Of a DNA stretch of 64,000 nucleotides, positions 1-11,689 are shown piece after piece (within the stretch, counting starts at the first letter, position 1; each line of letters begins with the position of its first letter). The translations under genes were made by a program, and so were the position numbers. The notes under the pieces are model-generated. The model searched no databases. It saw only the letters and a list, made by a program, of their open reading frames with translations, and was not told the DNA's origin. Origin of the DNA: Anadara kagoshimensis (Eukaryota; Mollusca; Bivalvia; Arcoida; Arcidae); NCBI GenBank assembly GCA_021292105.1, contig CM037865.1, positions 21,865,928 to 21,929,927 on the forward strand, given 5' to 3'.

Positions 1-732
1 TTAAACCAGGTGCATGTTTTCCCTATATAAACCATTATACATCACCTGTATATATACGGTGACGGGTTAAGATGACTGCTATAGTTGGTCAAAAATAGTG
101 CCTATTTTTATATTAAAGTTAAAAAGCCCAATTGTTTATTTATTTATTTTCTCGTGTTATACACCATTTGAATCGTCAAAATGTCTTCTTTTTAGCTATA
201 ACAGGAACTTTTTCGAAAATGAAAGTAAAATTATTGATATGACTGTTTTAAGCAACCACGTCAACATATTTCCTTCTTTATCTATATTGTAAAGTTCTTA
301 AATTTCAAACTAAAAAAGCCCCAAAAATTTCTTAAAATATTTCAGATTAAAAAATACCATAAAATTCCTCTCATTTTCTACTTTTTAATGATAACAGGAA
401 TAATTTGATATCTTTGATCTTTCAATATTTTATTTAAGAAATAAGTTTCAATCCTTCATAATTCTTTGTTAGCTTCAGGTCGAAAGTAACCGGAAAAATT
501 AGCGCATGCGCAACTATTGATCAAACGCAAAGTCGATAATGAATTATAGGCATGTGGTGACGAATTCTGTTACATCGGCTTTATAATACTCCCTTTTGAC
601 TTCGATAATCGAAATAGGTCCTAATTAGATTTTAAAGTCTGTATTTTTAGATAAAAGATGATTTTTATCTGCGGTGTCAAAATGAACTTTAAACAACTGT
701 TTCCAAATTGATGACAAATTGTCCGAGGTACG

Positions 733-952
733 TTACAGGCCTGTCGAGAGTTTAACATTAAGCTAACGAATATATGCTGAATTGTCAGTTCATCTAGGTC
801 CCTCGTTAGATATATGATAGCTTTTTTGGCAGCTACCATCTATCTCTCAACAGTCGCTGTTTTGGCCACTAGCTCTCCATATCTCCACCAATCGGTAGCC
901 GTGTTTCGACCCCTTTTCGTTTGCTCAGTGTTAAACTTTCGACAGGACTGCT
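733..952. mobile_element. MITE-like element with CAGGCCTGTCGA inverted ends
   Basis: The left end (ACAGGCCTGTCGAGAGTTTA) and the right end (TAAACTTTCGACAGGACTG) are inverted copies about 220 bp apart. The same terminus recurs as a single end near 25786-25820 and as apparent pairs at 28782/30507 and 45018/45386. The interior has no coding potential, so this is a non-autonomous DNA element family. Confidence 0.55.
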
Positions 953-2544
953 CCTCACACGAGCTAGGCACAGGTATTAGTATATTATAACTGAGGTGTT
1001 GTGGTCAAATGTCAGCTTGAACACTTATCTGATTTAAAAGGTTTAATAAGGTTGTCAGACAAATAAACTAGGGGTTCGAGATTAAAATTTTATTTTATCT
1101 CTAATCTTCTTAAATGCAATTTAAATAACGCTTTGTCAATCGACTTTCATTATCATCACAAATGTGGAATTAAAATACATAAATTGGATCTAAACAATGT
1201 TGTTTATGCATTTTTCATATTCATGTTGCATTTATTGATAATTTCAAAACTCTATTTTTAATCTGTGCAGTTTACTTTATTCTCGCCATTAACTACTGGA
1301 GGTTGTACAAGAGGTAACATATTTACAAATTTTCAATGCACCTAGACAATTACATTCGATTTTTACAATGACAGTGACAACGCTTACATAATCAAGCAAA
1401 GTATAACTGTTCTCGAAGCATTTTATTACTGTGGATTACTATTCGGAATTAAGGGTAATTTTAACCACACCACCAACAACCGTGAATATTAACAATAATA
1501 ATGACAATTAAGACTGACTAAACTCTGTTTCAACTGATATGTGAATTTAAAACATATAAAAACATATTAAAACACAGAATTCAGTCGATCTAACTAAAAC
1601 GATTTTGTTAAGCCGTTACAAACCTTACCTTGTTTACAAACATATGTTGGTCATGCAAGTTAAAATTGAAAAATCATTCCTTAACTAAAATGTCCCTTAA
1701 CTTAAATCTAACATTTTTTGACGATATTTTATATCATTACAAACAAAAAAAAGTTTCAACGAAATTAGAATATAAATATAATAAGTTTAAAATAATCTTC
1801 AAAATGACAATTTAAAATCCTGAATATCTTCAAAAATGCCAAAATTAATCAGCTTTCAAATTTTTCAGATTTAAGTTAAGGAAAATCTTAATTAAAATTA
1901 TTGTGAAACAGGGGCTTGGATTCCTTTTAGTTTCACTAAGCTGTATACATTTACTTCATTATTAGGTATATTCGTCCGTATTGCATGTGTGTGTCACGGG
2001 TAGTCAACTCCTAGCTTAATTTATGGAACGCGTCTACAATTAAAAAAGTGTTGTGATAAGACTTGGATAATAAGGGATGTATCAAATCACAGTTGGATAT
2101 TTCCAAAGATAGCAATTCAAGCTGTATAAATGTTCATCTTAGTTTAGACAAACTATGTGTTTTAGTGGAAACCACCAAAGTTGGCTCTTATCAAAGATAG
2201 ATATCATTGAGATAAAATTCCGTATACCCAAATTGTCATGCTCAATTTTAATTGCATAGCAATAGGAAAAACATGGTTTCACAATCATTCTTTAACAAAT
2301 ATTCTCCTTAATTTAAATAAATTGAGGTTTTAGTTTTCAAGACATTTGTGAACTTATAAATCACATTTAGTTTATTCTAATTTTGCATAAAACCTTTATT
2401 TGTACTACTATAAAATATTGCCAAAATTAGCCAGGTTTAAGTTACGATAACCTTTTGTTAAAAATGATAATGGAACTTGGGCCTGATCGATGTTTATAAT
2501 GACAAAATAGTATCAAGTGATAATACATTATCATCTTTAAAGGG

Positions 2545-2860
2545 GATATGGATGTAGGTGAGTTGGTAGAGTTCCAGACTCAAAATCCAAGGGTTGCGAG
2601 TTCGAATCCCGACAGGGACATTTTGTGACTTAAACAAGTTACATGTACTTCATTTCGCATTGCTGCTGACATACCCGGTGTCAGGCACATGGACTGGTGG
2701 GGCACCAACTCCAAGTGTGCCCTAGTACAAAGCAGGTATATGTACACTGTCAGTCATAGCTTAGTGTAATCTCCCGGGTTGACATTGCACTACAATCCAA
2801 AGATTAAGATGAGTCCATACAAGCACGAGGCTTATATAGCTTACTAAATGCGTCTACTAA
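2545..2860 (+). mobile_element. tRNA-derived SINE, Leu(CAA)-like head
   Basis: The 5' part resembles a tRNA: an A-box-like GTGAGTTGGTAGAG, an anticodon-loop-like CTCAAAA, and a B box GAGTTCGAATCCC, followed by an unrelated body. A second copy of head and body lies inverted at about 27540-27830, where the B box reads as GGGATTCGAACCC. Two dispersed copies of the same tRNA-plus-body structure support a SINE rather than a functional tRNA gene. Confidence 0.7.
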
Positions 2861-3082
2861 AGTAATGTTATGAATAAGAGAGTTCATAATTTTCACTTTT
2901 CTTTCTAGTCAATACCAATGACTCAAAGCACTGAATTGCTGGCAAAACCAATCAGGCATGTGATTAAAGGCAATTATTTCCGGGGAAAAACAACACAAAC
3001 AACGCGAAAATTACAGTAAAACACCGATAGACCCAACTTTTTATTATAACCCACGCAAAGGGGTTTTATTATAATCCACGCA

Positions 3083-3114
<32 letters not shown>

Positions 3115-4745
3115 AGTCCATCATAAGTTTTCCACACTTTCCCCTAGAACGCTTGCAGATCATTGAGCTGATCTTGAGTACGTGTTACAGATGAAGTGTA
3201 CGTTTCGTCGATTTCTTTTCGGAAATAACGGCCCTTGTAATTTATAACATACATGTACTCCGCACATTTATCCTTAACGCTTGCAATTATTTTTCGGATC
3301 TACAACAATGTGTTAAAGATCAAGTTCACGTTTTGTTCTGCTCCGTTTTTACGGAAATAACCGTCCTTGCACTTGTTTGAATATGTGGGAGCATAGGGTA
3401 CAAAGTTAATAGTCGCAATTGGTTTTGGTAAGAGAATCGCGAAAGTTAATATCCGCGAATAAAAGTTGGTTAACAGTTGCGAGCTCGCTTACTAAGGTTC
3501 TTATAAAAATATCCGGAGATGCATGACGATAATACCATTGCTGTATTTGTGATGTAATCACGTGACACAAAACCGTATGAATCCAGTTTTATAGTCTAAT
3601 TACCGACTCCCGTTTGTGAGTAAGTCAGAATTGATAATTACGGTACAGATTGACAGACAGATGGTCATTACCGAGTGGTGATAACATCAACATTCTTACA
3701 AAACCACGTGGCTTTCACAAAAATATCTGATTAATGTATAAATACATCCACGTGGCGTTAATGAATACCCAGGACACCCAGTGTACATAATGTCAGAAGA
3801 CATGTGACATATGTTATGTACCAGTTCTAGTTTTAGAATTACGGTAAAACTGTGTGTAGGGTTCGTTACAAAAGTACCCGTATGTTCTGTTTTTGGTTCA
3901 TATGAAGTAGGGTGTGCCATTTTAGACCGTTTTAGACAAACTTTTGTACCTTTAACCGCATCATTTACACATTGCATATGTTATATTTTTATATTGACAC
4001 GTGATAAGTACACCATGACGTGTCTAGAGTATTTAAAATGCTTAAATAACACACTTTGACATGTAGCTAGGTAGACAGAAAGTACTCGCTCTTACTGAAC
4101 ACACTGTCTCACTTCATTGGTTAAACTTAGTTTACACACTGTTAAAGTTTTTACTTTGCTTCTAGAAACGCGATTTGAACCAGGAAAATACGAGATTTTT
4201 ATTGCGAAATACTAAATACTATTTCGAAATTACGAAATAACACAGGACACATAAACGGATACGAATACACGTGTTGATCTTAAATCTCGTTTCACTTGGG
4301 GATCGAAATAATTTATTTCTTTACATTTTTGTTATAAAATAAGTGAAATTGCTAAGGACTCTCTGATTGTGCTATAATCACAACATTGTTAATTTAATTC
4401 ATTGTCTGTCCATCCGGGAATGCTATCAGTGGTCTAAATGTTTACCTTGCCTCGTATTGTTTCATGTTCTTGATTGCGTTGGTTGTTGCCAAATACATGT
4501 TATCAGTTGCAAACTTTCTCCCTCTATTTGAAATAATGTTACAAAAAAGTACAACATCTGATTTTATTTTATATTCATTTTTTCAAAATATATTAATTTC
4601 GTCGTTTCATTAAAGAACTGTATTCTATCATAAAGGAATCATAGTTGATACATTATCATATGTATTTTGTACCAAAAACTATCACAAATGCATAACACAA
4701 ACAAATAATAAAAGTAAAATGTTTATATGTTATTCTGTTTTACAT

Positions 4746-5687
4746 TTAATCATTTATTGAACTTTGTAATTTAGCTAAAATATTTTCGAATGAATCCTGT
4801 CCCATGTAATCAATCTCATTTCTTTCCCACCGTCTTCTCCTTTCATCATCATCATTTTGTTCAGCATTACTCGGTTCTGAATAATTTGATATAGGTCCGC
4901 AGATTCCTGTGTGTTCTGAATATGACCGCTCATTTCCAATCCATTCTGGGTTTTCTGCAAGTCTTATTCCACTGTCGTAGGAATTTCATTCCATCCTGTC
5001 TGGATTTTCCATAGAACTTCTATAAATACACCATTCTGATTGCCCCGAATAGCTGGGCCCACGGCATACTGATAGCCCTGAATAGCTGTCGGACCCACTC
5101 CATATTGATAGCCCTGAATAGCTGGGTTCATTCTATACTGATTGCCCTGAATAGCTGGGCCCACTGTAAACTGTTTGTCCTGAATAGTTGGGACCACTCC
5201 ATACTGTTTGCCCTGAATAAATGGCCCCATTGCAATATGACTGATATTCAATAGGCGACTGAGGATTTTTAACTGCGCTGTAATTGTAGTTTGATTCTGA
5301 GTTTTCTTGAAACCTGGATCCAATGTATTGTGAATTTACTTTTCTGACTTCGCTGTAATCGGGATTGATTGTTGGGCGTTCTGAGAATCTAGGTCCAACG
5401 TCAATGGGGTGTTCTTGAATATCCTGCCTGCTGTCATAAGCAGTCAATCTAAAATCTTCTCTATCCTGCGATCAATAATAAATAAATAAATAATGTTTTT
5501 TATACACTTAGTTTGTGAAGTAAGTTATTGCTTGATTTGAATGGGTTTGTCTGTCTCAGTGTCCAGTTGGGTGGTCGGTGGATTGGTGATTGAACTATAA
5601 CCTATCGAATATTTTCCGGATCCCGGCTGGCTTTGAATCACGTGCACAACATTTAGTCATTATGTTCGGCGCTCATCAAAAGCCAGG

Positions 5688-5761
<74 letters not shown>

Positions 5762-5879
5762 CAACTCACCGTCCATGGTTGTTCATATGGCGTCATATAA
5801 TCTATAGCGGCTAAAACTTGAGATGTTGGTACTTTAGTCTCTTTTCTTTCAACTTTGACGATTTCTCTTAATTCTGAAT
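4746..5879 (-). pseudogene. Proximal paralogue of the YSGQS-repeat gene, two in-frame stops
   Basis: Two exons are visible on the - strand: 5879-5770 and 5465-4746, with good AG/GT boundaries and the same phases as the distal copy. The first encodes a segment reading SELREIVKVERKE to YMTPYEQPW. The second starts DREDF and ends at TAA with the same DSFENILAKLQSSIND tail as the distal copy. The frame is intact end to end, but two codons that are TGG (Trp) in the distal copy are TAG (5133-5135) and TGA (near 4985). Translation would therefore stop about 104 residues into the main exon. No counterpart of the first coding exon was found upstream; the homology fades into a tandem array at about 6114. 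It is either a recently inactivated duplicate or a gene for a truncated protein. The frame preserved after both stops says the damage is young. Confidence 0.72.
5691..5761. repeat. (GT)n(GA)n microsatellite beside a splice donor
   Basis: About 27 GT units are followed by 8 GA units. On the - strand this becomes (CT)n(AC)n starting a few bases after the GTGAGT donor of the 5879-5770 exon. The distal paralogue has a pure (GA)n tract (10109-10146) at the same place, so the microsatellite predates the duplication and diverged afterwards. Confidence 0.9.
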
Positions 5880-6113
5880 CTGTTAAAATACATTTGAAAG
5901 AATATATTTTATTAGGATATGTGTAAAGTTTTGGGGATAAACTACTTTATATGTAATTTTTGTCAATTTGAGAAAAAAGAGTCGTGGAAGCCGATCGGCC
6001 CCTTGTTAGCTAAATCTTTACAGCTTTTCGACAGCTGTTATCTATCGCTCGGAAGCTTTTCTGATATAAGCTATTCACATCGACAATTCGACAGACGAGT
6101 TTCGCACAGGCGG

Positions 6114-7024
6114 TTGGGGTCAGGTATTTTTTTTTTCAATTTATTATTTTATCGACCAAGCAATGATATATTTTGCTATTTTATCATATCTAACAACGTT
6201 CTGAACTAAATGCACCAGAAATAAACTGATTTTATTGCACTTTAAAATTTTCTTGATTTTCTCTATATAAAAAAGAACTTGGGGTCAGGTATTTTTTTTT
6301 TTCAATTTATTATTTTATCGACCAAGCAATGATATATTTTGCTATTTTATCATATCTGACAACGTTCTGAACTAAATGCACCAGAAATAAACTGATTTTA
6401 TTGCACTTTAAAATTTTCTTGATTTTCTCTATATAAAAAAGAACTTGGGGTCAGGTATTTTTTTTTTCAATTTATTATTTTATCGACCAAGCAATGATAT
6501 ATTTTGCTATTTTATCATATCTGACAACGTTCTGAACTAAATGCACCAGAAATAAACTGATTTTATTGCACTTTAAAATTTTCTTGATTTTCTCTATATA
6601 AAAAAGAACTTGGGGTCAGGTATTTTTTTTTTTTTTCAATTTATTATTTTATCGACCAAGCAATGATATATTTTGCTATTTTATCATATCTGACAACGTT
6701 CTGAACTAAATGCACCAGAAATAAACTGATTTTATTGCATTTTACAATTTTCTTGATTTTCTCTATATAAAAAAGAACTTGGGGTCAGGTATTTTTTTTT
6801 TTTTCAATTTATTATTTTATCGACCAAGCAATGATATATTTTGCTATTTTATCATATCTGACAAGGTTCTGAACTAAATGCACCAGAAATAAACTGATTT
6901 TATTGCATTTTAAAATTTTCTTGATTTTCTCTATATAAAAAAGAACTTGGGGTCAGGCATTTTTTTTCAATTTATTATTTTATCGACCAAGCAATGAACC
7001 TTGTTCTTTTTACCTGACCCCAAA
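6114..7024. repeat. 166-bp tandem array bounded by inverted GGGGTCAGGTA motifs
   Basis: The phrase GGGGTCAGG starts at 6116, 6281, 6447, 6612, 6781 and 6949. That gives five full units of 165-169 bp plus a partial one. Length changes come mainly from the poly-T run. Units are nearly identical. The array opens with TTGGGGTCAGGTA and closes with TACCTGACCCCAA, its exact inverse. The whole may therefore be a transposable element with internal tandem repeats, a layout known for bivalve pearl/Helentron-like elements (family knowledge; assignment inferred). Confidence 0.85.
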
Positions 7025-7107
7025 AGTCTTTGGCTGTAACGTTAGTGTTTCCAAAATTATTATATACAATGTACAAAATTATTATATACAATTATGTACA
7101 ATAATTG

Positions 7108-7214
7108 CCCTCAAGAATTGTCACCCGACAGAAGGGTTGTCACCCGAGGGTGACAACCCTTCTGAATTAAGGGTGACAGTAATGGATGTCTACATACCTA
7201 GACGGCAATTATTA
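7108..7214. mobile_element. Small palindromic element
   Basis: Outer inverted arms AATAATTGCC and GGCAATTATT enclose a near-perfect hairpin at 7130-7163: 16-bp arms reading AGAAGGGTTGTCACCC, with a 2-nt loop. It carries further GGGTGACA copies. It looks like a foldback MITE. Confidence 0.55.
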
Positions 7215-7599
7215 TTTTATTATCCCAAAACAAAGCTTACCATGTAAAATGATACAAACAATATGTAACTTTTAAATTAAATGCTGCCAGTTTACACTTT
7301 CAACCATCCTTTACTGGCGCTCGTCTGCATACTTTAGATTCCGCAGAATCTAGGTTTACCTCTCTTTCCGTTTCCATCAAATACATTTTTAGTATTTTCA
7401 CTGAAGCTTAGGTGGCCCTGTTTGTGTTTTCTGCATCTTTGTCATGCATAATTACTTACAAGTCCGCTTTCAACTACAAAATACGACCGGCCGCCATTGT
7501 TATTGTTTACAAAAATAACAACACGGTCCTGGTGTACGAGTTATTTCCCTTGTACCGGGTTATCACCGGGTGATAGTATTATTACATGGTTGTGAGAGG

Positions 7600-8990
7600 T
7601 AGTCACACGCTGACAGTGAATCTATGGGAAATATCTGATTTATTATGTCATGTGATTCAATAACATCCAATGAAAAGTGTTTTAATATATGTGCGGTATA
7701 ATAATAATAAATGTTATTATTATTCCGACTTGTAATGTCGCATGAAAAATAAACACATGAATTTTTTAAAAAAAAATTTTTGTTTGGATGATTCGTACTC
7801 CGAGTTCCAAGTTTTAAACATATTTATACGTTTTGCACCAAACATAAAGTTGATACTTAGAGGAGAACATGTTTATAAAACATGTACAATTTGATTTATT
7901 TGGTTGTTGGTTCATTGGACGCTCGATAAAATAAGCTTACTTCCCCATTATTAATGTGTGCTTTATAATATGAACCGCTCAGGACTTCTGACGTAATGCT
8001 TTTGCTGTAGCTGGTCATGTCTCAATATAAGTGCTTTATTCGACTGGAAACGTTAAAATTCATTAATCAATCAATCATATAGAGTTAATTTAACAACCTG
8101 GCCAAAGAAGATTAATTGTTCCCCTATTTTATTGTTTGGCCCTTTCTGGTCGCCGTTATAGTTTATGACTTGTGTCGTCTGGATTTAAGTAAAATATGTA
8201 TTAAAGTGGGGCCGGATGCTCCAGAAGGGTAAGTGCCACCTGCTTAGCTAGCTACACCCGCCATGTGTGTAATCAAAATTGTGTGAAAGGAACATGGAAC
8301 TATTGGACGTCAAATATATCCAGGGCAATCCTGGACACAGAGACATCAAACTTATTTCTTGTTCTGGATTTCGTCTGTCAGGTATATATGTTTGTTCTGT
8401 TCCTAGCTTGCCAGTCAAACAGCCTCTATACTATAACATTATTTCCACATTCTTTAATCTCCAAAGCAACAATATGCCAATATGAAATGAACACCTAACA
8501 CACTAAATAATTGGCAGGTGAAGGAAGATGTCAATTTCGTTGTAAGTTTTTACTATGTCTATTAATGAAAACTTCCGGGCACATTGCGAAATTTTGCTTA
8601 CTTCGCGCTGGAGTTACGACATATGTAATAATAACAATAATCATATACAAATAACTTATTACATGCATATAGGAAGTCGAGGCTCAAACCCAGGCTAGAG
8701 ACCAATCAATACTTGGAAATAAGTAGTGAGTTTTCGCAAAGCATTCAACATTTACAAACGATTCACGGCAGACGTGACACGCTAACAACAATCCCTACAC
8801 ATTGCAAGAACCGCACTGCAAAGGTTATGTTTTTCACTAAGTTTATATCTGGTGTCGTCTCGATATAAGTAAAATTTTCTTTGCTATCAATATAACCAAA
8901 AAAAAACAAGAAATATAAAAGTGTGATAATTTCTTTTGTATTCTTTTGAAATAAATAAATATATAATATTTTGCTGTACTGTTACATTTG
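7600..8990. other. Intergenic repeats between the two paralogues
   Basis: The stretch holds SINE tails with the CTCAATATAAGTG / GTCTCGATATAAGT theme (about 8010-8070 and 8840-8880) and one copy of the dispersed GGTGCTCCAGAAGGGTAAG repeat (8205-8350). The short frames overlapping this repeat at 8265-8498 are not credible genes because the same repeat recurs at 34.8, 38.4 and 38.5 kb. Confidence 0.6.
8205..8350 (+). repeat. Dispersed repeat, AGAAGGGTAAG family
   Basis: The order of phrases GGNTGCTC..GAAGGGTAAG, TTAGCTAGCTACA, GGACGTCAAATATATC and GGGCAATCCTGGAYACA recurs at about 34805-34935, 38355-38475 and 38535-38690. Two of these lie almost back to back. At least two copies directly follow a SINE tail, so this may be the extended 3' part of a composite SINE. 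Confidence 0.6.
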
Positions 8991-9001
8991 TATATTTTTA
9001 G

Positions 9002-10103
9002 TTAATCATTTATTGAACTTTGCAATTTAGCTAAAATATTTTCGAATGAATCCTGTCCCATGTAATCAATCTCATTTCTTTCCCACCGTCTTCTCCTTTC
9101 ATCATCATTATTCCCGTGTGGATTACTTGGTTTCGGACGATTTGATACAGGTCCATTAACTTCTGTGTGTAGTGAATATAACTGTTCATTTCCAATCCAT
9201 TCTGGGTTCTCTGGAAGTCTTATTCCACTGTCGTAGGAATTCCATTCCATCCTGTCTGGATTTTCCATAGAACTTCTATAAATACTCCATTCTGATTGCC
9301 CTGAATAGCTGGGCCCACTCCATACTGATAGTCCTAAATAGCTGGATTCACTCAATTCTGATTGTCCTGAATAGCTGCTGCCAGATTCACTCCATGTTGA
9401 TTGTCCTGAATAGCTGCCGGATCCACTCCATACTGATTGCCCTGAATAGCTGGACCCACTGCAATATGACTGACATTCCATAGGTTTAGGATTTCTGACT
9501 GCACTGTAATTGGAGTTTGATTCCCGGCTTTCTTGAAATCTTGGTCCAATGTCTTTTGAATTGTATTTTCTGACTTCGCTGTAATCGGAATTCAGTGTTT
9601 GACGTTCTGAAAATCTAGGTCCATTGTCATTTTGGCGTTCTTGAATACCTTGCCTGCTATCATAAATACTCAATCCAAAATCTTCTCTATCCTGTGATAG
9701 AGAAATAAATAAATAAATAAATGATGTTATTATTTACATAGTTTGCAAAGTAATACGCAAAATACTAGTATAGTCTTTCGGATGAGACTCAAAACCGAGG
9801 TCCCTTCTCTTAGTGCATGCTAAAGACACCACTGATGAGTTCGAAAAAGAGTAGACCACCTGTGGCCGCTACAGAGGACACTTACAACTAATTATAAAAG
9901 CGATTGAAACAGATTGAGCAAAGTTAGTACGAAGACATTGCTTGATTAGTTTGGTTTGTCTAGCTTAGTGTCTAGTTGGGTGACGGTTGGATGGAAAGTT
10001 TGTTGGTTAAACTATATCACATCGAATATTTTCCTGAGCGAGACTTGCTTTAAATCATGTGCACAATATTCAGTCATTATGTTCGGAGTTCATTAATGCA
10101 GCC

Positions 10104-10150
<47 letters not shown>

Positions 10151-10761
10151 CAACTCACCGTCCATGGTTGTTCATATGGCGTCATATAATCTATAGCGGC
10201 TAAAACTTCAGATGTTGGTACTTTAATCTCTTTTCTTTCAACTTTAACGATTTCTCTTAATTCTGAATCTATTAAAAATACAAATATAATTTATTCATTA
10301 ATTCCTGGAATCTCGGATAGTTTTGGGGATATACTGCGTTACGTATTTGTCGATTTGAGACAGGAGTCTCAGGAAGCCACAGGCCCCTTGTTAGTTAAAT
10401 TTCACAGTAGCTTTATATTTCTCGGCAAAGTTTTCTGTAATTTGCAATCCATATCGGCCATTCGACAGACGAGCTTAGGCTTATTTCAGCTTATTGTTTA
10501 AATCTACAGGTTTCAACTTTACAATTTCGAGAAGCCACTCTGAGATACACAAAATGTTGATATGATGTTGATTTTGTATGTCTGAACAACTTCAAGCTTT
10601 TATGTAAAACTTTCCACATAACTGAAATACATGTATGCATATACTTCATATGTTTAATATTCTAAAGCATACTTATTATTAATGTACTTACCATCAGAGC
10701 CAGGCGTTTTCAAGTCCCGATACCAGTACACCAGTTGTGTAATAATTGTTAGTCCTATCAT
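9002..10761 (-). CDS. Unrecognised 289-residue protein with YSGQS/W repeats (three coding exons)
   Basis: Coding exons on the - strand are 10761-10692, 10268-10159 and 9691-9002, with phases that agree (1, then 0) and consensus GTAAGT/GTGAGT donors. The ATG at 10761 begins MIGLTIITQLVYWYRDL, a hydrophobic start that could be a weak signal or anchor segment; the upstream sequence of that exon is also open, so the start is a choice. Residues 24-60 are charged and mixed (ELREIVKVERKE..YMTPYEQPW). The long last exon is Ser/Tyr/Gln/Trp-rich, with five imperfect copies of SYSGQS(V/T/E)WS. It ends with an acidic/basic patch DDERRRRWERNEIDYMG and the tail DSFENILAKLQSSIND. This tail is identical in the paralogue at 4.7 kb, so it is probably the functional motif. 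No known domain is recognised. The low-complexity Tyr/Gln repeats would suit a structural, secreted or phase-separating protein, but this is a guess. Confidence 0.75.
10109..10146. repeat. (GA)n microsatellite
   Basis: A dinucleotide run lies beside the donor of the 10268-10159 exon; read on the gene strand it is (CT)n just inside the intron. Confidence 0.9.
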
Positions 10762-10926
10762 CCTGCAAATCTGAAATAAATAAATAAATAAATAGTTCAC
10801 AATTGTCTTCCGGTGATGATGCAGTTGGAACTAAAATATCTTTATCTATTTGAACATAAAATTTTCTCGTTATATTTGTGACCCGTGAAAAATATTTTAA
10901 CTTTGAAAGATTATTGAAGAACTTAC

Positions 10927-11000
10927 GTTTTCAATTATCAGCGAAAAAATAGTCAACTTTCAATTTCTTATTCCAGAACAAACAAAAACGCTTCTCTTGC
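10927..11000 (-). other. Probable 5' untranslated exon of the YSGQS-repeat gene
   Basis: On the - strand a consensus donor (AAAAC followed by GTAAGT, donor at 10926-10921) sits 150 bp upstream of the first coding exon's acceptor (10771-10773). The upstream end is not defined by sequence and is placed roughly, just downstream of the CRE/CCAAT module at 11046-11075. Confidence 0.45.
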
Positions 11001-11024
11001 AATGAAGCAGCACTAAGTGATTTT

Positions 11025-11095
11025 GGTTGTTAGAGGAGCATTCTATGACGTCACTGTAATCAGCAGCCAATCAAAATGTGTATAAAGAACACATG
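11025..11095 (-). promoter_or_regulatory. Candidate promoter module: CRE plus inverted CCAAT
   Basis: A perfect CRE palindrome TGACGTCA (11046-11053) lies about 20 bp from CAGCCAATCAAA, which reads ATTGG on the gene strand. A related module with the same order (GTTGTTAGA, TGACGTCA, CCAATCAAA) occurs at 11768-11820. CREB/ATF and NF-Y site knowledge supports the reading; activity is inferred. Confidence 0.45.
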
Positions 11096-11689
11096 ACCAC
11101 GAGGAAAACGCGCGTTTTCTCGTGATATCTTATAATACATGAAAAATGCTTTTGTGACTGTTTGGATAAATAATTTTTTTCATACATGAAATGAAGAAAG
11201 AAAGGAAGCATCTGAAAGTAGGACAGGTGCATGGAGGAATTTCATTTCAAATGCATGGATTTATTTATTTATTGATTTTCTTATTGTATTTTATCATTTT
11301 GAGTAACTGCCTTATCCGAATGGCGCGACTACATTTATTTATAAACTAGCTACTGGATGTTTGGCAATAGAACACTCTTATTAATATTGACGTTTTGAGC
11401 TCGAAACCAGCCGGGAAAATCACACATAGCTTTAAAATCAGTTTAACATTGGATTACTACAGTAACCTGAAGGATTTAAACCGAGTATTCGAACATATGA
11501 ATTTACCCCCAAAAACGAGGTAAAATTCCCGTTCATTACAATGAGACTAATTTCATAACAACACAATCTTTTTAACTGAAATCGTCGAAATTCTGAATAA
11601 ATCAGTTCGGTCTATTTTCACCATTTTGATTTAATATTCAATCTGTGAAGACAACATATTTTCTTTTAATTTTTTAAAAAGTCTACATG

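Larger units (their letters stand above)
1..4740. other. Intergenic, repeat-bearing, no convincing gene
   Basis: No open frame here resembles a protein family, and the short frames present look like chance. The stretch holds a MITE-like inverted repeat (733-952), a tRNA-headed SINE (about 2545-2860), pieces of a dispersed repeat with the theme of failing TTAACT/AAGATTTTCC runs (about 1640-1920 and 2260-2480), and a repeat around 3020-3480. That last one contains the duplicated phrase TTATTATAAYCCACGCAA and ends in an AATAAAAGTTGGTT motif shared with the MITE at 62.8-63.06 kb. Confidence 0.6.

Noticed and set aside
4964..5323. 119-residue frame with IQGxQYGV repeats
   Set aside because: It is a second frame of the same repetitive exon; the true frame is set by the splice phase, the shared tail and comparison with the intact paralogue.
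5919..6209. 96-residue frame starting upstream of the 166-bp array
   Set aside because: It runs from intron homologous to 10320-10480 into the tandem array, with no splice or family support.
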